Origin: Glossina fuscipes
Lineage: Eukaryota; Arthropoda; Insecta; Diptera; Glossinidae
Direction of reading: 5' to 3'
DNA: 64,000 nt
Assembly (NCBI RefSeq): GCF_014805625.2
Contig: NW_023998414.1
Location: forward strand, 7,937,985 to 8,001,984
Part shown: piece by piece, positions 39,780-55,551 of the stretch
Layout: every line of letters starts with the position of its first letter
Position numbering within the stretch: the first letter of the stretch is position 1
Program-made: the position numbers and the translations under genes
The notes under the pieces: generated by a model
What the model saw: the letters and a program-made list of their open reading frames with translations, nothing else
Told to the model about the DNA's origin: nothing
The model's database searches: none

Positions 39780-40840
39780 AGATTTGCATACATCAAAGGT
39801 GTTTCCATTCCTAAAGACTGAAGCCATTTAAGCAATTTCAAGCTCATTTTGTTGATATCTGTATTCACAAGGATTATTAACGGCCTGATTAAGGAGTGGC
39901 TAATGGATTTCCTCAAAGCTGGAAACATTATTCCAACTTATTCCTACGCGTATCAAAAACGCAAATCTACGAACATGTGCGTTAATGAATTACCTTTTCT
40001 TATAGCTAGTTTAAAGAGAGCTCGTAAAAAGCCTGTTATATTTTTCCTGGACATCAACAAAGACTATGATTGTGTCACTTTCTTGGTAGAGTTTTAAATC
40101 AAATCATCAAACGCATGACTAACAATCAGTCAGGTTTGCCTCCCAAAAAAAGCGTTGACTGTGTACAAAGCTATAGTCAGGTCTAAGATTGAATTTGCGC
40201 ATTCTATATCTTGTAATTTTCCAAAACATATTGAGGAATGGCCCATTTCCGAAAGAGCTCTTTTTTGTATTGCCAAGAAGTTAATTAAGGTCAAAAGAAT
40301 GAATTCTTCCTTTTTTCAAAAAGTTATATCTTTCAGTAATACGGTCTCTTGCAGCTACACATCTTGCTATTCAAAAACTCTATCATATTTTTGACAAGAT
40401 AAATTCAATCGCTCTCTGAATTTTTATTACCAACAAATGTAGAGTCTTTATGAACATCCTTGAATCGATATCTACTCCGACGCAAACTATCTTACGTTGA
40501 GAAAAGCTTCAATGGCTATGCTTTATATGCCACTGACGGTTCTGTTGGACGTAATGTATCTGGCCTCTCGGTAGTGAAGCATCTATCTGAAATAGTGCAT
40601 AAAGTCAGAATTGCAGAGGAACTTTGCTCGACTTTTATTGAATTGCTTCCCATCAAACGTTACTATGGAATGGAATGTCATAAGTTAACAGGCCATAATC
40701 GCAGGCTTTCTCGACAGCTACCAGCAATTGGAAATGGGACAACAAATTGCCAACGTCTCGGCACAAGTAACGCCTGCTATTCCACTAGCAACATTGAAAA
40801 ATGTTCCACCATCACAGCCCTTCTGCATATTAAATAGTTT
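39780..40840 (+). pseudogene. Decayed I-type LINE: reverse transcriptase and RNase H remnants
   Basis: Broken frames in order give an RT (KGVSIPK, NIIPTYSYAYQKRKST, then FFLDINKDYD around the first catalytic Asp). Next comes a thumb-like YKAIVRSKIEFAHS near 40155-40200. An RNase H-like YATDGSV near 40525 follows. Several stops and frameshifts separate them and the YxDD region is not intact. RT followed by RNase H is characteristic of the I clade among insect LINEs. It may be an old relative of the element at 54249; no ends or target duplication are visible. Confidence 0.75.
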
Positions 40841-41460
40841 TTTTTTGCTAATAACACTATATTTATAAAATCAGTTAAAGGGCTTCTTGATGTTAACTCT
40901 TAATTTACAAGTTGTGCATTCTTCAAGTAATACTATAGCATGCTGCTTATCTCTAACGTTTTCAGGAAACGCTCAAATAATGGAAATGAACATAATGGAA
41001 ATTATTTTTTTATTCTTTTTTATCGCATAATATTAAAATGCGATTCTTCTTCAAGGCATCGGTGTAACGTGTTGAAAATACCTTGAAAGACAAACGTAAC
41101 TTGTTTTGATGCTTAGTGGGCATGCTAACGCCATCGGAAAGATTTGACAAAAACACGGTCACTATTTCTATTGACCCTGAGTGGGTGTTAGTCTCCACAC
41201 GCTGACAGATTAGCAGCGGGGCGCACGCTCGCACGTTTTAAATCATTTCGCAAGGCGATTTGTGTGCAATTACTTAGTCTGTCATCTCTGCCAGCCCCAT
41301 TAGTCAATTGTGATAGAGTTTCTGAAAATGGAAGACCATCGATCCATCGTATAGGAAATTTTAATCAATTTATTAATTTTATTAAGTAATTTTATTATTA
41401 ATTCATTAATTTTATGATATGATTATGTGATATGCGATAAATAAGAAAAAAAAACCTTAA

Positions 41461-41592
41461 CACCTGTTTACATATAAAACAGTCTTTAGAGCAAAGGATA
41501 TATGATGAATAAAAAAAAAATCATAGCACGTGTTTACATATAAAAGAGTCTTCAGAGTAAATCATTTTTTGATCTCATTTAAATGCAAATGC
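41461..41592. repeat. Two-copy direct repeat, 66-bp spacing
   Basis: CACCTGTTTACATATAAAA at 41461 and CACGTGTTTACATATAAAA at 41527, each followed by a-cagtc/gagtc-tt-agag. Confidence 0.8.
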
Positions 41593-41594
41593 GT

Positions 41595-41670
41595 TTTAAC
41601 AGAATACCGTACACTTTAACGGACGCTCTAGCCTTTAACGGAAAACTCTAGACTTTAACAGAAAACTTCT
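41595..41670. repeat. Four tandem ~20-bp units starting TTTAAC
   Basis: TTTAAC recurs at 41595, 41615, 41634 and 41654, followed by GGA or AGA and a variable CTCTAG-type end. Confidence 0.75.
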
Positions 41671-42239
41671 TCATTTCATGACAAGCGGTGTAACGATTTC
41701 AAAGGTGACTGCAATTGCAAATATACTGTTCATATTTAAACTTGACTGAAGAAACCTAAAAGCTTATCTCCCGCTTCCATACAACTACAACTGAGTGGTG
41801 ACATACTATTAAGGTAGCTATTATTGATGGTATCTAACATTTAGATATAGATGTAATAGAAGTTCTTTTGTCATTGTCAAGTCACATTGTAGCCTACTCG
41901 ATCTCTTTGCAACGAAAAATGTACATCAACTCCGGGTACTAACTTGCTCTATTAGAAAAGCGAATTTATCTTCTTAATTCATGATAAATCCTTTTTTTCA
42001 CTTTCAATCATATTGTATCTCTGTAAAAATCTTCTTCTTTTTTTTGCGAAAGTTTGCAACACTATTTTACATAACTTTCAACAACTCAACAATCTACATT
42101 AACACTAGCTAGCATGGCCGCAGTTCTGATTTTGTGCTTTACATACATTTCTCGTTAGTAATTACTACTGTTTTGTTATCTGAACGTATAAGCCACGAAT
42201 TTTATTGAATTGGTCCATCTTAACATCAAAAAAAAAGAT

Positions 42240-43073
42240 ATGGGCGGGAAAGCGAAAATTAATAAGAGGAAACGTAAATTTCAGGGCCATCCAGAAGATG
42301 ATCCTGAATTTGATTTAACCAAAAAACATCTAAAATCTATTCACACACAAGCTATGGAGAAACGCCTAATTATTGTGTTAGAAGGAGCTCAACTTGAAAC
42401 TGTGAAAGTAAGAGGAAAGGCCAAATTGTGATCGTTATCATATTTACATATTTGGAATTTTTTTTAGATCGGTCACAGCTTTGAATTGTTAAATTGCGAT
42501 GATCATAGCAATATTTTGAAAAAAAACAATCGTGATCCGGGCACATGTCGACCAGATATTACCCATCAATGTCTCCTAATGCTATTTGACTCGCCTCTAA
42601 ATCGCGCCGGTCTTTTACAAGTGTATGTCCGCACCGAGCACAATATATTAATAGAAATAAATCCTCAGACACGCATACCCCGTACCTTCAAACGTTTCGC
42701 TGGTCTTATGGTTCAGTTATTGCATAAATTTTCTATACGAGCCAACGATACTTCAACAAAGTTGATGAAAGTTATTAAAAATCCTATTACAGACCATTTG
42801 CCAGTTGGTTGCAAAAAGTATGCCATGTCGTTTTCGGGCAAGCTATTAACAAACATACGCGATTTGGTACCTAAAAGTAAGTCGGAGCTTGTGAATTGTC
42901 AAGCTGAAGAAGAAGATGAACCTATAGTTCTAGTGGTGGGAGCTTTTGCCCATGGCGTGCTGAAATGTAACTACTCTGAAGGACTCTTTTCAATTAGTAA
43001 TTACCCTTTATCGGCCGCTATAGCCTGTTCAAAACTGTGCAATGCCTTTGAAGAAGTTTGGGGAGTTGTATAA
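42240..43073 (+). CDS. EMG1: EMG1/Nep1 rRNA pseudouridine N1-methyltransferase
   Basis: SPOUT-class methyltransferase acting on 18S rRNA during 40S subunit assembly in the nucleolus. Exons 42240-42407 and 42468-43073 join in phase to 257 residues (human 244). The start ATG at 42240 begins the basic leader MGGKAKINKRKRKF; a longer reading from 42210 would need a TTG start. Family signatures are RLIIVLEGAQLETVKIG across the splice, LLNCDDH, the run RPDITHQCLLMLFDSPLNRAG, NPQTRIPRTFKRF and the SAM-site VVGAFAHG. The C-terminus is SNYPLSAAIACSKL...EEVWGVV. The 60-bp intron carries an in-frame stop. It converges on PDAP1 with 0.5 kb between stops. Confidence 0.96.
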
Positions 43074-43440
43074 AACATGAACGTTTTTAAAATACATGCA
43101 AAATTCGACTTTTCAATATTTAATGAACAGGACAAAAGTAAAGTTCATTGCTACTAAACCTAACTTCTAGTGTAACGATAACGATTGCCGTTAACTTTAA
43201 ATATTGCAAAACAAAAGCAATTGTTACGGAGCGGTTACTGGAGTTTCCCTTGAATAATCAACTTTATTCTGCTACGTCCATTAAAAATAATTCGCCACTC
43301 GGCACAAACGATCTATATTAAAAGTAAAAAAATTGTTTTAGTAAACATAAATAAATAAGGGGGAGAAATCGTTTAATTTATTAACTTGATATGTCCTGGG
43401 TACTATCCAAGTTTTGCGAGCTGATTTCTAAGTGCTTTAT

Positions 43441-43479
43441 ATACATATATACGTATATACATATATATATATATATATA
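43441..43479. repeat. (TA)n microsatellite, imperfect
   Basis: TA repeats with CG/AC interruptions between the convergent EMG1 and PDAP1 genes. Confidence 0.8.
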
Positions 43480-43579
43480 CGTGCGCGTATTGATATATTC
43501 TTTAGATGTTGCGTATAGACGAAATTTATAGAAAAAATTGCAGTTTTATTAATATTTGTGAAAAAAAAAGAAGATAATT

Positions 43580-44212
43580 TTACAGAACTTTCGAATTGGT
43601 AGCAGCAGGTTTTTCATTCTTTGCATCTGTTAATACGATGTTAGTCGTTGATGAGCCGCCAGACCCAGCAGTTTCACTAGTACTTTTCTTATCTTCGGCA
43701 GCCTTCTTCTCCGCCTCCCGTTTAGCAGCTGCTTCAGCCCTTTGTTGACGTATCAATGCGAGACGTGCCAAATCGGCTTTAGCCTCTGCAGTCTTACCTT
43801 CAGCCCTAAGTTGTTCGTAACGGCGACGATTCTTCTGATTCTCCAATTGTTTCTGTTCGCGACGCGACAACTCAGGCTTAGTATCCAAACTTATGTTCTC
43901 AATTTTTTGAGTAACTTTTTTAAGACGGCGATTTGGGTTTTCAATCTCTATTAAGCCGGCAACACCCTTCTTGGCGTCTCGATCTACTTCATCAGACTCA
44001 TCAGAATCCTCACTGCTTGTTGGCATTTTGCCGGCTTTAGCTGATTGCTTCGATATGGCTCCGCGTGCCTTACTACCGCCTGGTTGGTCTGCGCCTTCAT
44101 CATCAGACTCTGCTTCACTGCTAGAATCATCTTCGCTCTGCTGTTGCAGCTCCTCAGGAGAAGTGAAATGACGTCGACGTCCCTTATGATTCACGTATTT
44201 ACCACGTGGCAT
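43580..44212 (-). CDS. PDAP1: PDAP1-like, 28 kDa heat- and acid-stable phosphoprotein
   Basis: Single-exon frame of 210 residues (human PDAP1 181). It starts MPRGKYVNHKGRRRHFTSPEE, the conserved PP28 N-terminus. A long Ser/Asp/Glu-rich segment follows, rich in casein-kinase-2-type sites (residues ~25-85). The conserved block GLIEIENPNR...VTQKI comes next. The C-terminal half is a charged single helix (RREQKQLENQKNRRRYEQLR then LARLALIRQQRAEAAAKREA), as in the casein-kinase-substrate PP28 domain. In mammals the protein is linked to PDGF signalling and stress; its molecular activity is poorly defined. From memory, Drosophila CG11444 is the orthologue. Confidence 0.94.
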   Translation of the reverse strand: MPRGKYVNHKGRRRHFTSPEELQQQSEDDSSSEAESDDEGADQPGGSKARGAISKQSAKAGKMPTSSEDSDESDEVDRDAKKGVAGLIEIENPNRRLKKVTQKIENISLDTKPELSRREQKQLENQKNRRRYEQLRAEGKTAEAKADLARLALIRQQRAEAAAKREAEKKAAEDKKSTSETAGSGGSSTTNIVLTDAKNEKPAATNSKVL

Positions 44213-46058
44213 TGTTACTGATATTTAAGGCAATGAATACGTTTAATTTGTATATTATTGATAAACGTGATTCCAAAAGGAACCTTGGCAAAAATTCAGA
44301 AAAAAAATTGCGTTTACACTTTCAGCATTGACAATTGAAAAATATTGTTTTTCCAGAGTTGCCATAACTATATATTTTGTAGAAAAAGTATTTTTAATTT
44401 GTAGATTGCTAAAAAGCCTATAAGTTTACACAATTATCTAATATTTGGACGCAAGCGAAAGGCAAAAATTTCTTCTCATAAGAAATGAAGAGAATTCGCA
44501 AAGACTAAAATACTCTATACAATAGTTTACAATAATGTAATTATTTTCCTGAAGCGTTTAATATCTGGTGCTAATTAATCAGAAGAAAAGAGAAAAGAAG
44601 TACGTTTGCAGGTTAAGTTTTGATTTAAGTAAAAAGACAGAAAAACCAACCAGAACGCATTAATATTTGAAATTTATTTCACTTTAATTTCGATTTCATC
44701 ATCGATTAATGGTGGATCACACTTATTCTATATATCTATATTTGAATATCTTCAATGTTGTCGTTGAGAAAAACACAATCAGCTTCAGCGTATAACTAAC
44801 GCAAAGTTAATTAATTAAATAATTTTATTAAGGCTGAAGCCAAGAACTTCGTGTTTACATGGAACCTTTTCTATAAAATAACTAATCTTCTATTGTTGAT
44901 CTGCTGAAAAGAAGATGAACTATATATAGTCCCCACGCTTACAAACAAGTCAAAAAAAATTTGATTTTGCCTAAATTAAAAGATCATATCAATTAGCAGT
45001 CTATTCATATATTAAACAGTTTTTGTTTTAAAAACATATGGCATCGCGAGGGAAATCGAAGATTCCGCTATAGTGATGTTTTCGCCGCGCACTGCAGGAT
45101 AATTGTCAATGAAAAATTTAGCTGTCGCTGTTGTACTCGGCTTTTTGGTGAAAACGCCTGAATGTAAAAGCGGAAGGCAAGTTTCAGTTTGATGATTACC
45201 CTCCTGCATAGAATGCGAATAAAAAAATTCGACAAAAACAGTGTAAAATTCATACAGAATTGACATTTTTAAGTACGGTTCATTTCCGTAAGAACACAAA
45301 TAAATACACGAGCACTAAAATTAATTTTCATGAAAGTTTATAGCTAATCTTTCATTTTCCTCTTTTCTCAAAATTGGTTTAAAATCTTCTTAACGATGGA
45401 ATAAAAATAAAAGCAAAATTCAGTTGAGAAAAGCACAGATTTTTTGAAGCAGTGTTGTATCGAAACCGTGCTATATTCGTTAATTTTGTACTGTGTTGCT
45501 TCGATATCGCGCTTCACAGCGGACTAAGCCTGCACACCTCTACTTATACAGATATCCACCTCAAAAAGCAGAATTCGATAAGCTTTTGCTTTCTAAATGT
45601 TTGACACAGCGTGACTTATTGTAACGGTTGAATATACAAATGAACATTTTCCAAAATTTCCGTTCGACACGGCCATTGGAACAAATCCACATAAAACAGC
45701 TTCTCCGTATTTTTTTTGTGTAACAAACGAGTGAGAAAAATAGCCCTTCATTTGCTAAAACTCGCCCTGAAGTATGTGTACCTCAAAATTTGTTTTTTTT
45801 CCGCTTTACAGAGAAATATATATACTTTTGTCGCACGAATTTCAGATTGCGACCACTGTAAATGATATGAAACATGTATCCATCTCAAGCTTACCCATCG
45901 CACTTTCGGGAACTCATAATCGATAATGTTTTGACAAGTAATTAAAATATAGACTGTCTAGTCGATCAAAACAATTTTACCCATAAACTTGAACTTTTCA
46001 ATGCAATAAAAAATTTTTAGTTTTTTTTCTGTTTTTTTTTAAATTTATCTTATTGTAG
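44213..46058. other. Intergenic upstream of PDAP1
   Basis: No gene firmly supported. A 95-residue minus-strand frame at 45012-45299 shows no recognised domain. Upstream exons of the plus-strand candidate at 46059 would be expected here but I could not find them. Confidence 0.4.
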
Positions 46059-46743
46059 ATTAGTGACCAATCAACAATGTGACTATGTTACTTGGGATTG
46101 GGTGATGCTTGATGAAGGCAATGCACTTTGGCATAGTATTATAATGTAAGTGACAGTAGGACAAACGTGGCTAAGAAGATATTTTAACTTTACTCCTATA
46201 TACGGCATATTTGAACAAGCAATTGACATTCTCTTGGCGGCAATCGTAAGGTGAATTGCTTTTAATTCCTAGCATATATCATGTATAAAACTATTAATCT
46301 CTTCTAGATGATACGGGCAGCACAGATGTGTTCATGTACCTGAGGCCTTTTTATTCATATGACATATCGCATTCTTGTGGGTCTAATCCTAAAGTCTGTT
46401 GACAGTTTGATTTTAAGCCCATTTCAGGTTTTGAACTTAATGTTCCTTGGAGGGTATCGTTTTAAAAGATCAGAGACAAAAATGTAGCTGAACGGCTAGC
46501 GTGGCAATGTCAATTAAATGAATTGTTATTATTTTTATTCACATTTTAAAACAGGGCTATTAGCGGAGAGATAAATCCGAGCTATACAGTACCAATGTTG
46601 TGCTATTTCTCTTAGTCAACGATTTTTGTTGCAGCCAAAATATGGAATGGGAAATGCAACCGATTAATTATGAGGCTTTATTTGCACATATCAGTGCGGA
46701 GATTTCTTCACGTATGCCGAATGCGCTGATAACTAATGCATAA
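46059..46743 (+). CDS. Possible last two exons of an unrecognised gene
   Basis: Two stretches, 46059-46145 and 46635-46743, have good flanking splice signals (ttattgtag before, AAT|GTAAGT, then tttgttgcag). They join in phase to about 64 residues: LVTNQQCDYVTWDWVMLDEG..., then a split Ile codon, NMEWEMQPINYEALFAHISA... and ALITNA before TAA. Composition (Trp, Cys, Glu, Asp) is unlike random AT-rich frames. I do not recognise the protein, and no earlier exon or start codon was found. It may be the 3' end of a real gene divergent from PDAP1, or a gene remnant. Confidence 0.35.
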
Positions 46744-47128
46744 CTAATGGAGCAGTTAGGATTGCAGCCATAACTGGGTCTATTAAATTTCTTATGTATA
46801 GGTTGCTATACCTCACGGCCCTATCATAAGCGTTTTAATGGCGTTTGCTAATGTATAAGAGTTAAACAGTGCTGCCTAATTGTATTGTTTTTTTTTGTAT
46901 ACCTGGAAGAATTCTATCAACATTGATTGTTAAGATTTCATTAACTGTGGCAGCTTTACAACTATATAGCATTTATTTCGGTGTAGCTTGGCATCTCTGC
47001 TCTGTAAGAAAACAGGCCTAATTACGAGAAAAGTCAACAATACAAATTTCTGCAAAGCAGGAGAAAATTATATTTAATTTGTGTTTTTTTTTCGTTTGTT
47101 TGGGCGTGTGTGCGTGTTTTTTTTTTAG

Positions 47129-52107
<4,979 letters not shown>

Positions 52108-54236
52108 TGAATGTTTACATCGACGAATATATTTTGCAGCAGTTTTTGTAAGGTCACAAAAAAAAAAAAAAAAAAGAAGAAAAACGCGATACTTAAATTA
52201 TAATACAACATGAGGCAGACGGTTTTTAAGTGGATAAGTTGTGTCGAGACGATTTAAACAAGATTTTAATTCCCCTCCAAACAAGTAAAAAAGTTTTTGA
52301 TTTTTTTCTTTATTTTACTATGTTTTTTTTTTATTGAAACTTTTGTTTCCGTTTAAATCATGTTATTATGCATTTTTTTTATTTTTTATTATTATTATTA
52401 TTATTATTATGATAATGAATTATTTCTATTTAAAATTTTCTTTAGAAATGTAACAATTTTACCACTTTTATTTTTATTATTATTATTATTATTATTTTTT
52501 TTTTTTAAATTAAGATTAATAATGTTTAAGAGTGCCGTGAGTCATTTTATACATAAATAATTACATTAAAGTATTTTATTTTTTCGCCCTGCTAAAAGGT
52601 TTCAAATCATTGTTAAGCGCTTTTAACCTTAAAAATGTATCCGAAAACAAAGAGTCCTTTAAAACTAAAGTGCCTTTAGTACACTTGTCATGTACCATGT
52701 GTGTATACGCAAAACAATTTATAATTTAATTACAACGAACGAATTTTATTTTATATGAATACATATATAGTAAAATAATATCATGATACTGACAAACATT
52801 CCCCGAAAATAAAGTAAAACTAAAATTATGTACAGAAATTATTAAAAACTTACGCATTTGCTAAAAAACATTCCCAGTATTTATATCCACAACAGCCGAA
52901 GGAAGTCATTTAGTTTGTAAGTCTTAAAAATATGTATCAGAGGGCTAAAATGAAGCTATCAAGCGATTTGGCAGTTGGCCGTTCGCCTATTCATAGCGCT
53001 TGCTAACACTTATGACAACCACAAAAACGAGAAGAGAAAAAATAAGTAATATGACGGTACTTGATTTAAATTGACTTAAACAAAAAAAAAAAAAAAAGGT
53101 GGTATAAATAATAAACAAACTCACACAACAAAAAAAACAAATCGATCTATATTAATAATTGATCTGAAATTAAAATGAAAATGCTCGGAGCATTGATGTA
53201 ATAAACTTTTTGAACTTTGATGAATACTTCAGATTATCAGAAATCAAATAAAGTTATCTATCAACTACCACGCCCCCCGGTGGCCAATGGATTACAAAGC
53301 ACTTTCTTAACTTTGGACCGGTGAGTTCGGCCTATAAAAAAAATTTTTTTTACCGACTTTTAGATTGATATCGATTATAAGTTCACAAGCGTCACTTATC
53401 CAATTCCAGCTTTTGAGTGAGTGTTCTAAACACCATCGATACATATACATATATGTATAGCTAATCGAATAAAAGTATGAATGTATGTTATCTTAATATG
53501 TATTTCTAGGAGTTACAAACTGAATGAAAAATCGAATATTATTAAATAAATGAAATTTTTGTTTAAATTGGTTAAGCCTACTGAAATTTGTTGTTGTTGT
53601 TGCTGTTGCTGTTGTTATTAGATATGAAAAGAAATACTTTTGACTATTTTTAAATTGTTTCGAATTTTTTTTATCGCAAAATTCGTCAGTACCGTACTGA
53701 ATATCTGTAAGTCTTTGCCATTGATCGTACGCCTTCTTGGCGTAAATTCATCCAACTGTTACTCTCAGTCTCAAAAATCATCAAACAATTCAAAATAATC
53801 AAATAACCAAAAATTCTTATAAGTGTGAAATTAAAAACTGAAATTACGTTACTGGATGATGAATCTATAAGATAACGGGACTCTTCCATACTTCAACTTA
53901 TAAACAAAAAAGGAAAAAATTTCTAAAACGAAAATCAGTTTTTTATGCGCTTAATATTAAAAAAAAAGATGATAAGTATGAAGGTTTCAAAAAAATGCAA
54001 GTCACTATCTCTCTCAAATCACTAGATTCAAAATAATTTGGATGATGGTTGATTTTCAAGAATGACGGTGTAAATCGCAAGTTATTGAGATTTTTCTAGT
54101 CTTTTATATACATATATACATAATTTTATAAATTTCTTGCGGAATTCAATCAAATGAAAAAAACATTACTACGAAACTAGAAACATTTTTCTTCGATTAT
54201 CATACAAAAATAAATCGCTCCAACTGACCAAATTTT
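52108..54236. other. mbt 3' flank
   Basis: Likely mbt 3' UTR at the start, with (TTA)n tracts at 52387-52410 and 52467-52495 and AATAAA signals near 52808 and 53248. No further gene is supported. Confidence 0.5.
53268..53345 (+). other. tRNA-like / SINE-like remnant with Pol III box motifs
   Basis: An A-box-like GTGGCCAATGG at 53280 is followed 43 bases later by a B-box-like GAGTTCGGCCT at 53323, and then an A/T-rich tail. The arms do not fold into a proper tRNA (anticodon loop too long, no acceptor stem). A tRNA pseudogene or SINE head is more likely than a working tRNA. Confidence 0.35.
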
Positions 54237-54820
54237 AAATGAAGCGCAAAGTATGCTGCTTCTGCTCCTCCTCTAATTATGGATGATGTCATGGAAAAGT
54301 TGGATCTTCAAAGATACATTGGAAGAAAAGTTAAAGAGGAAATTGCAGAAGGAAATTTACAATACCATCATCAACACTACTCTTGCATTAACTCTCAATT
54401 AACTCCACCTCTATATCCAACAAATGTTGAAAAAACCAAGATCCAAACATTCTCGAGAATTCGCCTTGGTCATACAATTGCAACTCACCAATGGATCCTG
54501 AAGAAGTCTTCTTCCCCAATCTGCTGTTGTGGACAAACTCTTACTATAAAGCGCATTCTCTGCGACTGCCTCAACTTTTCCTTGGCTAGAAGTATTGCAT
54601 TTGGAACGATTAACCCTTTGAACATTCTACAATCAGCTTCATTACTTTATTAATACTACTAAGCTCATTATCTAATGCACATTTTATTATTTTTCTTTTT
54701 TTTTAATTAGAGCCGATAGCCTGTGTTGCTAGTGCTCAGTGTCTTTTTTTAGTCTAAGAATTCATTTCATTAGTCTAAAATTAAAATAATAATAATAATA
54801 ATAATAATAAATGAAGCGCA
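54237..54820 (+). mobile_element. 5'-truncated I-clade LINE with 12-bp target-site duplication (copy 2)
   Basis: AAATGAAGCGCA occurs at 54237-54248 and 54809-54820. The insert (54249-54808) is open from its first codon to a TAA at 54651-54653. It encodes the C-terminus of a LINE ORF2: RIRLGHTIATHQWIL then PICCCGQTLTIKRILCDC, the C-terminal Cys motif that follows RT/RNase H. A ~137-bp 3' UTR and a long (TAA)n tail complete it. Its coding end shows no frame break, so the insertion is relatively young, but it lacks RT and endonuclease. Confidence 0.9.
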
Positions 54821-55551
54821 TAATGTATTGTAGTTTAGATGATTTCGCCTGACCATATGTATCGTGTATGGCTATCAACCTGGTGGCTATCAACCTAAAA
54901 AAAAAATTGCATCAAATTTCAAGGTATGTAAGGTACACCCGACGCATATGCAAAATTAAAATCATATCGGCCTAGATGCCAAATATAAGGACCAGAGAGA
55001 ACTAGAGTTAAGGCACTTTTAAACTTGACAGAATGTTTAAACAATATTCTACCGTTAATACATTAATTTTGTTATTAGTCCCCCAAGTGCATGGAAGCAA
55101 ATAATATATTTTGTGCATATTACGTTCATATTGCCGATGAGCGATTGCAACGGACAATTGCAACCTTGAAGATGCTTGGTATGTGATTGACAGTAAACTT
55201 ACTTGACAAAACTTTGATTCATATCACTGGTCTTATTCGTGGAATGGCTTAATAGAATTCTCAAATTTTTATGCTTGTGAGTTGCATTGAGCGCTTCTAG
55301 TACGGGCGTGTAATAAATTTCCTTACTTGCAAATAAATCAATCAATTGAACTGTTAAATAGTTTTATATATTGTTTAAGTTAAAAAGAAAAAAAAAAAAA
55401 AAAAAAAAAAAAAGCTGAAGCAAAGAACTTACATAGATTTCACGGGAGGTGTGAAAGGATTTGACATTTTCGTAGTCAACGTCTACTAATTCTTTTCATT
55501 CTTTGCATTACTACTTTGAGAGTGAATTGTGGCCCTCTGTTTTTTTACTTT
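54821..55551. other. Intergenic 3' of MMS22L
   Basis: No gene seen. An A28-class run lies at 55386-55413. Confidence 0.5.

Noticed and set aside
45012..45299. 95-residue minus-strand ORF
   Set aside because: No recognised domain, no splice or neighbour support; compatible with a chance frame.
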